The translations under genes and the position numbers were made by a program. The notes under the pieces are model-generated. The model saw nothing but the letters and a program-made list of their open reading frames with translations. It made no database searches and had not been told where the DNA came from. A stretch of DNA of 6,506 nucleotides from an uncultured Pseudomonadota bacterium (GTDB lineage: Bacteria; Desulfobacterota_B; Binatia; UBA9968), in assembly GCA_946478635.1 (NCBI GenBank), contig CAMLCX010000285.1, forward strand, positions 1 to 6,506, read 5' to 3'. Of the stretch, positions 1 through 6,506 are shown one piece after another. Numbering within the stretch: position 1 is the stretch's first letter; the number at the start of each line of letters is the position of its first letter.

Positions 1-1785
<1,785 letters not shown>

Positions 1786-1823
1786 TGAGTGCTCCTTATA
1801 AAAAGGTAAGGTAGGTCGTCTAT

Positions 1824-1852
1824 TTTGTAGCTAGGGCGGCAAGATAAAGCAA
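1824..1852 (-). promoter_or_regulatory. Candidate sigma70-type promoter for acnA
   Basis: On the minus strand, TTGCTT (1847-1852) is followed after 17 bases by TACAAA (1824-1829), which matches TATAAT at 4 of 6 positions. The -35 box is weak (TTG only). It would give a leader of about 30 bases before the acnA start with its AAGGAG ribosome site. This is pattern matching only. Confidence 0.3.
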
Positions 1853-1879
1853 CAGCTTTCGGAGTCGAGCGGTTCCACC

Positions 1880-1908
1880 TTGACAAAAGCCTTTGCGCGC
1901 AAGACAAT
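1880..1908 (+). promoter_or_regulatory. Candidate sigma70-type promoter for the 1959 gene
   Basis: A perfect TTGACA (1880-1885) is followed, after an ideal 17-base spacer, by GACAAT (1903-1908), which matches TATAAT at 4 of 6 positions. Transcription would start near 1915 and give a leader of about 44 bases. An in-frame upstream ATG at 1893 lies inside this promoter, which argues for the ATG at 1959 as the true start. No operator-like dyad was recognised here. Confidence 0.45.
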
Positions 1909-1958
1909 CGGCAACTTTCCAACCCGTTGATTCGAGAAAAAGAAAGGACGTCATTATA

Positions 1959-2957
1959 ATGGCTAAGAAAATATTTGTCTCTGCAATCTACCTATTGTCG
2001 TTAACAACTATTTCATGGAACAGCACCGCACACGCCCAGCTGACCAGGATCAATATCGGCTATAGCGCTATCAGCGGCGATGCCATGCCCGCCTGGGTCG
2101 CCAAAGACGCCGGAATCTTTGAAAAGAACGGTCTCGATGTCCAGTTGGTGTTCTTCACCGGCGGGACGACTGCGGTGATGGCGCTGGTTTCCGCCGATAC
2201 ACCCATCGCCCAATTGGCCGGACCGGCGGTCGTTAACTCCGTTATCGCCGGCTCCGATGCCACGCTCATCGTCGGCGGCGTCACTTCTTTGAATTATTAC
2301 TTGCTGTCTCGCTCGGAAATCAAAACACCGGAGCAGCTCAAGGGAGGCACGGTCGCCATCAGCCGTTTCGGCTCGGCGTCTGATTTTATCGCCCGTTATG
2401 CGTTGTCAAAAATCGGGCTCAATCCCGGCAAGGATGTCACCCTCGTGCAAATCGGCAGCACCACCGCACGGGTGGACGCCACGCTGACCGGACGAGTCCA
2501 GGCGACCGTTGTCAATCCTCCCGCCAGCATCATCGCGCAAAAACGCGGCATGAACGTACTTGCCGATCTTCCCAAGCTTGGGCTCGTCTATCAGCACACT
2601 GCCGCCGCGACCACAAAAAAATACATTCGGGAGCATCCTGACATCGTCAGGCGCTACGTTAAATCGCAGCTCGAGGCCGTGCATCGAATTTACACCGACA
2701 AGAACGCCGCGATCAGAGCGTTGGCTAGATTCATAGGCCAGAGCGTCGACCGCGAAGTCCTGGAAAAAACCTGGGAAAACATGCTGAACGAATCGGTGTT
2801 GCCGAAAAAGCAATATCCCTCGGTCGAAGGATTGAAAACAATTCTGGCGGGCGAAGCCAAAGGAAAATCGTTTAAGCCCGAAGATTTCTTCGACGCGACG
2901 TTTGTGAGAGAGTTCGATCAGAGCGGATTTACCGATGCGCTCTACAAGAAGCGTTGA
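1959..2957 (+). CDS. Secreted NMT1/THI5-like (SsuA/TauA/NitT-type) ABC substrate-binding protein
   Basis: This is a 332-residue exported solute-binding protein of the SsuA/TauA/NMT1-like superfamily, whose members capture sulfonates, nitrate, taurine, pyrimidine precursors or aromatic acids for ABC importers. The N-terminus has a positive start (MAKK), a hydrophobic core IFVSAIYLLSLTTIS and an AHA cleavage site, so mature protein would start at Gln27. There is no lipobox cysteine. Family-like features are the opening strand INIGYSAISG, the helix PAWVAKDAGIFEKNGLDVQLV typical of this fold, TPEQLKGGTVAISRFGS, GLNPGKDVTLV (about 153-163) and VVNPP (about 184-188). The start at 1959 is chosen because it begins the signal peptide and is preceded by AAAGGA (1943-1948); a start at 1893 would put 22 charged residues ahead of the signal. 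No permease or ATPase gene is adjacent, so the ligand cannot be named. It converges on a second protein of the same family. Confidence 0.88.
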   Translation: MAKKIFVSAIYLLSLTTISWNSTAHAQLTRINIGYSAISGDAMPAWVAKDAGIFEKNGLDVQLVFFTGGTTAVMALVSADTPIAQLAGPAVVNSVIAGSDATLIVGGVTSLNYYLLSRSEIKTPEQLKGGTVAISRFGSASDFIARYALSKIGLNPGKDVTLVQIGSTTARVDATLTGRVQATVVNPPASIIAQKRGMNVLADLPKLGLVYQHTAAATTKKYIREHPDIVRRYVKSQLEAVHRIYTDKNAAIRALARFIGQSVDREVLEKTWENMLNESVLPKKQYPSVEGLKTILAGEAKGKSFKPEDFFDATFVREFDQSGFTDALYKKR

Positions 2958-3024
2958 GCGCTACGCTTTGCGCGAATAGACTCATGCGCAACCAATTGCA
3001 GGCGGGAAAACAGCGTCGCTGCGA

Positions 3025-4023
3025 TTATTTTTTGCTTAGCTTCAGCCGCTCGATGGCTTTCTGAACAAACGACGGATCGAGAAATGGCGCTGCATCGCGA
3101 TTCTTGATCCCTTGGGGGTTGAAGCGTTCATGAAAGCCGGTGATCATGCTCTCAATGCCCGATTGCCAGGGAAGCGGGACACCGCCGATGGCATCGTACT
3201 GTCTGGAGTATTCGCCATAGGTTCTTTCTAACAACACCGGATCCTTCTGCCGGGTCAATTCCATAATAGCCCGATACCCGCTCTGCTTGTTGGTGCGAAA
3301 AACATGCATGCCTTCGACTAAGGCAGTCATGTAGTCTTCGACCACTTTGCGGTTGCGATCGCGAAACGCCCGGTTGACCGTGTGCGGCACGCCCGCATAG
3401 GGCATCTTGAGATCGAGAAAATTGACCAACTCGCGATAGCCGGCTTTTTCCAGCTCATATTCGTTGGGCGGATTGACGGTGACGCCGTCGATCAGACCTT
3501 GCTTGAGTGCTGCCACGCGGCTGGGAATCCCACCTGCGAGGTAGACAAACTGGACGTCTTTTCCCGGCGTCAGCTTGAGGCTTTCCAGATAAAGGATGGT
3601 TGCGTATTCATCCAGTCCGGCCCTCCCGACTCCGAGTTTTTTACCTTTCAAATCCTCCGCAGTCCGGATGGAAGGATTGACCATCAAGCGCAGCGGAACA
3701 TAACGGGTCTCGGTTGCGATCACCGTGACATCAAAGGCGCCGGTGGCAATCGCCCGCGATACGGCGGTTCCGCCGCCGTACAGCACTTGAATATTGCCGC
3801 TCGCCAGCGCCGGCATGTAAGTCGAAGCGCCTTGCATCAAAACCATTTCGACTTCGAGGTCGTACCTGGCAAAAATACCTTCGCGCCGGGCGATCCAGCC
3901 GGGACAGAATGTCGCGGCCGGCGAAGCGTAGGCAACGACGAGCTTGGTCGTTTCGCCATGCGCGAGCTGGCCGATCCCCAGCGCAACAAGCACGATGACG
4001 ATGGATGAATATTTGATTTGCAT
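3025..4023 (-). CDS. Second secreted NMT1/TauA-like ABC substrate-binding protein
   Basis: This is a 332-residue exported solute-binding protein of the same superfamily and exactly the same length as the convergent gene at 1959. The signal peptide is MQIKYSS followed by IVIVLVALGIG, with a likely cut after AHG (residue 23). The mature part starts TTKLVVAYASPAA and continues with PGWIARREGIFARYDLEVEMV, TAEDLKGKKLGVGRAG (about 121-136), LTPGKDVQFVYL (about 151-162) and TVNPP (about 182-186), which line up with the same blocks in the neighbour. Overall identity looks low outside these blocks, so this is an old paralogue rather than a recent duplicate. The start is supported by AAAGGG (4032-4037), eight bases upstream. 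It lies 170 bases downstream of the beta-CASP gene on the same strand, too far to assume an operon. No transporter membrane or ATPase subunit is in view; the ligand is unknown. Confidence 0.87.
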   Translation of the reverse strand: MQIKYSSIVIVLVALGIGQLAHGETTKLVVAYASPAATFCPGWIARREGIFARYDLEVEMVLMQGASTYMPALASGNIQVLYGGGTAVSRAIATGAFDVTVIATETRYVPLRLMVNPSIRTAEDLKGKKLGVGRAGLDEYATILYLESLKLTPGKDVQFVYLAGGIPSRVAALKQGLIDGVTVNPPNEYELEKAGYRELVNFLDLKMPYAGVPHTVNRAFRDRNRKVVEDYMTALVEGMHVFRTNKQSGYRAIMELTRQKDPVLLERTYGEYSRQYDAIGGVPLPWQSGIESMITGFHERFNPQGIKNRDAAPFLDPSFVQKAIERLKLSKK

Positions 4024-4193
4024 TCAAGCCGCCCTTTTACAGCGAAACTAATCCAAACTCCGAAAACATATCCAGCAAATATCGCCGAGGATCGGGGACT
4101 GATGTTTGGAGCGGGGATGAACGGCTCATCATCGGGTCGGCAGCGGCACAATGGCCACCCAGCTCGTTATCATCGAAGTTCAAACGATCACGC

Positions 4194-5597
4194 TCACGCC
4201 AACGGCACGACCTGCTGATGCTTTGCCACTGCGACGTTCCATTTGAGTTGTTCACGGATCGCTTCCGCGAGCGCGTTGGCGGCCGGCGGCTCGCCGTGCA
4301 CGATATAGGTCATCCGCGGCGATTTTTTGAAGGTGCGAAGCCAGCGCAAGATCTCGCCCTGATCGGCGTGCGCCGAGAAACCGTCGAGGACTTTGATCTT
4401 GGCGCGCACCGGGACAACTTCGCCGAGCATTTTGATTTCCCTGGCGCCATCCTGAAGCGATCTGCCGCGGGTGCCCTCCGCCTGGTAGCCGGCCAAAAGC
4501 ACTGTCGTGTCGGCATTGGGCAAGCGATGCTTTAGATGATGCAAGACACGCCCGCCGGTCGCCATGCCGCTGGCCGAGATGATGATCAGCGGCCCTTTCA
4601 AGCTGTTGATCGCCTTCGACTGCTCAGGCGTTTTGTCCACGACCATATGTCGCGAGCTGATCGGACAACTCTCTCGATTGCGCAGTTGCTGCATTTCGAA
4701 GTCGTGCTCTTCGATGTGGCGGCAATAAATCTCCGTCGCCTCGATGCCCATGGGGCTGTCGACATGCACCGGAACCGCCGGGATCTCGCCCGCGTCTTCC
4801 ATCTTACGAATGGTGTAGATCAAGTCCTGCGTCCTGCCAATTGCGAACGCGGGAATAATGAGACAGCCGCGCTGGGCGACGGTGTCTTTGATCAGGTCGC
4901 GCAGCTCGCTTTCCGAATCCTTTGCGTGGCTGCGATTGCCATAGGTCGATTCGATGAGTAGCCAATCCGCGTTTCCCGCCGGTTCCGGATCCTTGAGAAT
5001 CGGCCGGCCATAACGGCCGAGATCGCCCGAGTCCATCAAGGTTCTTTGCTGGCCGTTCACTGCAAACGACAAACGCGCCGCACCCGCGCCAAGAATATGA
5101 CCGACCCGGCCGAAGTCCAATGACACATTTTCAATGATGTCAACGGATTCCCCAACGCGCAGGGGGCGCAGAAGCTTCAACGATTGCTCGGCGTCTTCGA
5201 CCGTATAGAGCGGCAGGGCCGGGACATGTCGTGAATAGCCTTTTTGCCGGGCGTAGCGCGCCTCTTCTTCCTGGAGATGCGCCGAGTCAGGCAGCATCAC
5301 GCCGAGCAGATCGCAGGTGCCCGGCGTCGCATACACCGGACCTTTGTAACCTTTGGAAACCAGCCGCGGCAGATAACCGGAATGATCGATATGCGCGTGG
5401 GTTAAAATCACCGCGCGCAACCGCGCCAGATCAATCGGCAGCGGCGCCCAGTTTCGCTGCCGAAGTTCCTTCAGCCCCTGAAACAACCCGCAATCGATCA
5501 AGACCTGGTCGTCGCCGTGCGAGAACAAGTATTTCGATCCGGTAACTCCCCCCGCCGCTCCGAGAAACTGCAATGAAGCCGCCGCGCCATTCGCCAT
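4194..5597 (-). CDS. MBL-fold/beta-CASP ribonuclease (YSH1/CPSF73-like RNA-processing exonuclease)
   Basis: This is a 467-residue cytoplasmic zinc-dependent ribonuclease of the metallo-beta-lactamase/beta-CASP family (bacterial relatives of CPSF73 and of the Thermus RNase TTHA0252). All signature elements are visible: the opening strand LQFLGAAGGVTGS, motif 1 in DCGLFQG, motif 2 HAHIDH (67-72), motif 3 His167 in GRVGHILGA, motif 4 Asp192 in DSGDLGRYG, motif A Glu216 in ESTYGNR, the SASGMATGGR loop (341-350), motif B His410 in GFSAHAD and motif C His434 in VHGEP. Zinc-binding and beta-CASP residues are therefore complete, which predicts an active RNase involved in RNA turnover or maturation. 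Length is slightly above the usual 430-460. The start is supported by AGAAGGG (5607-5613), nine bases upstream. A role in DNA repair, as in the Artemis/SNM1 branch, is less likely because motif C is His rather than Val. It is transcribed away from the repeat and tRNA-fragment region to its right. Confidence 0.93.
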   Translation of the reverse strand: MANGAAASLQFLGAAGGVTGSKYLFSHGDDQVLIDCGLFQGLKELRQRNWAPLPIDLARLRAVILTHAHIDHSGYLPRLVSKGYKGPVYATPGTCDLLGVMLPDSAHLQEEEARYARQKGYSRHVPALPLYTVEDAEQSLKLLRPLRVGESVDIIENVSLDFGRVGHILGAGAARLSFAVNGQQRTLMDSGDLGRYGRPILKDPEPAGNADWLLIESTYGNRSHAKDSESELRDLIKDTVAQRGCLIIPAFAIGRTQDLIYTIRKMEDAGEIPAVPVHVDSPMGIEATEIYCRHIEEHDFEMQQLRNRESCPISSRHMVVDKTPEQSKAINSLKGPLIIISASGMATGGRVLHHLKHRLPNADTTVLLAGYQAEGTRGRSLQDGAREIKMLGEVVPVRAKIKVLDGFSAHADQGEILRWLRTFKKSPRMTYIVHGEPPAANALAEAIREQLKWNVAVAKHQQVVPLA

Positions 5598-5713
5598 GCG
5601 CTACCGCCCTTCTATCTACGAATTTGATTTAGGTAAACAGAGCGCGAAAGTTTCCGCAAGCGTGACGATCCCGGCACTCCACTACTCCAACCCACGAGTT
5701 CAAGCATAAATTC

Positions 5714-5741
5714 GGAGTCAGGTCGATTATCGAAGTTCAAG
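5714..5741 (+). repeat. 28-bp direct repeat, copy 1
   Basis: This begins GGAGTCAGGTCGATTATCG and ends AAGTTCAAG. It matches copy 2 at 22 of 28 positions with no gaps, and the central ATCGAAG is identical. It lies 115 bases upstream of the beta-CASP start, in the intergenic region. Confidence 0.6.
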
Positions 5742-5760
5742 TGGACCAACTTATATATCC

Positions 5761-5789
5761 GCAGCGCCGCCGCGCTACAGGCGGGCTGC
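5761..5789 (+). repeat. GC-rich imperfect inverted repeat (REP-like hairpin)
   Basis: GCAGC (5761-5765) plus CCGCC (5767-5771) pair exactly with GGCGG (5780-5784) plus GCTGC (5785-5789), leaving a single bulged G at 5766 and an eight-base loop GCGCTACA. Ten base pairs with one bulge is the shape of a REP hairpin. No T-run follows on either strand, so it is unlikely to be an intrinsic terminator. Confidence 0.55.
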
Positions 5790-5817
5790 CGTGGTCACCG
5801 TCACCGCAAAATAACCA

Positions 5818-5862
5818 CACACGTAAAGGCACACGTAAAGCACACGTAAAGCACACGTAAAG
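5818..5862 (+). repeat. Tandem array of an 11-bp unit CACACGTAAAG, four copies
   Basis: Exact copies lie at 5818-5828, 5830-5840, 5841-5851 and 5852-5862; one extra G (5829) separates the first two. The last G of copy four is the first base of the second 28-bp repeat, so the array abuts that repeat. Replication slippage from one unit at the edge of the repeat would explain it. Confidence 0.9.
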
Positions 5863-5889
5863 GGGTCAAGTCTATCATCGAAGCACAAG
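5862..5889 (+). repeat. 28-bp direct repeat, copy 2
   Basis: This begins GGGGTCAAGTCTATCATCG and ends AAGCACAAG. It has six mismatches to copy 1, which lies 148 bases upstream in the same orientation. It sits between the tandem array and the 3' end of the tRNA-Ser fragment. Confidence 0.6.
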
Positions 5890-5925
5890 CACCCCAAATT
5901 CCTTCTCGCCCGATGAACGGTTTTT

Positions 5926-5982
5926 TGGCGGAGGGGGCGGGATTCGAACCCGCGGCCCACGGTGTGGGCGCCGGTTTTCAAG
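5926..5982 (-). tRNA. 3' half of a tRNA-Ser(UGA) gene, probable integration (att) site
   Basis: Read on the minus strand from 5982, the anticodon loop CTTGAAA (anticodon TGA at 5980-5978) is followed by the 3' anticodon stem ACCGG, a long variable arm (GCCCAC, loop ACC, GTGGGC), the T-arm (GCGGG, TTCGAAT, CCCGC), the 3' acceptor strand CCCCTCC, discriminator G and an encoded CCA (5928-5926). The long variable arm and anticodon identify a class II serine tRNA. The 5' half is absent: upstream there is no GGAGGGG acceptor strand, no D-arm, and the 5' anticodon stem does not match (TCGTT instead of CCGGT). No GGAGGGG is found to the right edge either. A gene cut exactly at the anticodon loop is the classic duplicate left by tyrosine-recombinase integration. 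It cannot yield a functional tRNA by itself. Confidence 0.85.
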
Positions 5983-6025
5983 AACGAATCCCTCGTCGCC
6001 CGATTTTTAAAAGACAATAAGGAGT

Positions 6026-6367
6026 TTACCACAAGTGCTCTATTTTTAACCGATTTTTGCCAATTTTCACATCTTCCATATTTCTCACATTCACCGGATT
6101 CGACGCTATTTGCTGACATCCGTTGTGTTGTCGTTGTGTCATGGTTGACGGCGCCAGCGCTCGCACATAGAGCGACCTCTCTTCCTTCTCGACCGCGATA
6201 TCCGAACGGCTGAGGAAAACAGATCGAAGACTTTCAGGGAACTCTATGCTTGTGAGCCGCTCTGTCGAGATGGAAACCGAAAGCGATTTTCCTTCCCATT
6301 TGATGACATGAGCGTGGAGAAGCGAAGGGAGAAATAACAGGAGAGCGAAAATAATGGCGCATTGCAT
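6026..6367 (-). CDS. Truncated TraK-like conjugative-transfer protein, N-terminal part
   Basis: The frame encodes 113 residues. Residues 1-19 form a signal peptide (MQCAIIFALLLFLPSLLHA). Residues 28-73 are a beta-rich stretch with TERLTSIEFPESLRSVFLSR and DIAVEKEERSLYVRALAP, which resembles the start of TraK, the secretin-like outer-membrane component of F-type conjugation machines. TraK proteins are about 240 residues or more, whereas here the TraK-like character ends near residue 73 (base about 6149) and a polar tail rich in Asn and Gln runs to a TAA at 6026-6028. The change coincides with a shift to AT-rich DNA leading to the tRNA-Ser fragment, so the gene is probably broken at an element end. 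No good ribosome site precedes the ATG at 6367, and a TGA lies in frame at 6395-6397, so no longer start exists. The family call rests on remembered motif resemblance and is tentative; it may be an unrelated small exported protein. Confidence 0.45.
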   Translation of the reverse strand: MQCAIIFALLLFLPSLLHAHVIKWEGKSLSVSISTERLTSIEFPESLRSVFLSRSDIAVEKEERSLYVRALAPSTMTQRQHNGCQQIASNPVNVRNMEDVKIGKNRLKIEHLW

Positions 6368-6506
6368 ACGCCGGAATTTACCCGACGCCTGCGATCATTA
6401 GATCGACTTAATTGCGACAAATAGACGCCCGTAGGGGATATTTTCGTGAAACCGGTTTATAAAATATTTGGGATGTAGGACCCTCAGCACAGAACATATC
6501 GAGTCG

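Larger units (their letters stand above)
5714..5889. mobile_element. Candidate REP/MITE-like remnant
   Basis: Two directly repeated 28-bp copies (5714-5741 and 5862-5889) bracket a GC hairpin with a 10-bp stem and a four-copy 11-bp tandem array, and there is no open frame inside worth calling. GGAGTCAGGTC and GGGGTCAAGTC type motifs together with nearby hairpins recall the repeats moved by REP-associated tyrosine transposases (RAYT, IS200/IS605-related). That link is inference. No transposase gene is present, so it would be a non-autonomous or decayed copy. Confidence 0.35.
5598..6025. other. Gene-free interval holding repeats and a tRNA fragment
   Basis: No convincing gene is seen between the beta-CASP start and the TraK-like fragment. 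A 114-codon minus-strand frame (5775-6119) spans it, but that frame reads through the tandem repeat and the tRNA fragment, giving the typical artefact GFESRPLRQK where it crosses the T-arm. The interval contains two 28-bp direct repeats, a GC-rich hairpin, an 11-bp tandem array and the 3' half of a tRNA-Ser gene. The first 115 bases after the beta-CASP start presumably hold its promoter, but no good -35/-10 pair was found. Confidence 0.7.

Noticed and set aside
2949..2991. Possible terminator between the convergent binding-protein genes
   Set aside because: Two overlapping 6-bp inverted repeats exist (AAGCGT/ACGCTT at 2949-2968 and TTGCGC/GCGCAA at 2968-2991), but both have weak stems and neither is followed by a T-run on either strand.
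3382..4008. 208-codon plus-strand open frame
   Set aside because: It is the antisense shadow of the second substrate-binding protein, which has a signal peptide and family motifs.
5775..6119. 114-codon minus-strand open frame
   Set aside because: It crosses the tRNA-Ser fragment and the tandem repeat, giving the usual artefact of translated tRNA, and it has no ribosome site or recognisable domain.
6449..6458. Perfect palindrome AAACCGGTTT
   Set aside because: A single 10-bp palindrome with no second copy in the window and no nearby regulator gene is too little to call an operator.
6398..6505. Minus-strand frame open from the right edge, ending YGRLFVAIKSI before TAA
   Set aside because: It could be the end of a gene upstream of the TraK-like one, but a second frame is open over nearly the same bases and neither is recognisable, so there is no basis to choose.
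5598..6506. CRISPR array or defence system
   Set aside because: The repeats are 11 bp with no spacers or are two 28-bp copies 148 bp apart; no regular repeat-spacer pattern and no cas-like gene is present.

Overview
The window holds three clearly housekeeping or transport genes plus one RNA-processing gene on its left five-sixths, and a gene-poor mobile-element junction on its right sixth. Base composition is moderately GC-rich with a visibly AT-rich patch near 6005-6140. Stand-alone NMT1/TauA-type substrate-binding proteins, AcnA and a bacterial beta-CASP RNase fit an uncultured soil or sediment bacterium, perhaps one of the deltaproteobacterial or Binatota/Rokubacteria-like lineages where such binding proteins are numerous. 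That placement is inference from gene style only.

Layout. 1-1785 (minus) is the N-terminal two thirds of aconitase A, which runs off the left edge. A 173-bp divergent spacer with a promoter candidate for each direction separates it from a secreted NMT1/THI5-like substrate-binding protein (1959-2957, plus). That gene converges, across a 67-bp spacer, on a second binding protein of identical length (3025-4023, minus). No permease or ATPase gene is present for either. Next, on the minus strand, comes a complete MBL-fold/beta-CASP ribonuclease (4194-5597) with all catalytic motifs.

From 5598 to 6025 I see no credible gene. The stretch instead carries two 28-bp direct repeats (22/28 identical) flanking a 10-bp-stem GC hairpin and an 11-bp tandem array, resembling REP/MITE remnants. 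It then carries the 3' half of a tRNA-Ser(UGA) gene (5926-5982, minus) cut exactly at the anticodon loop, with no 5' half in the window. This is the form left by tyrosine-recombinase integration into a tRNA gene. Just beyond it, after about 165 bp of AT-rich DNA, lies the start of a gene resembling a conjugative-transfer TraK protein (6026-6367, minus), apparently cut short.

The simplest reading is that the left side up to about 5983 is host chromosome and the right side is the end of an integrated, possibly decayed, conjugative element. The intact tRNA-Ser and the integrase would then lie beyond the right edge or have been lost. The main metabolic genes show no obvious functional link with one another; no complete novel system is visible in this window.
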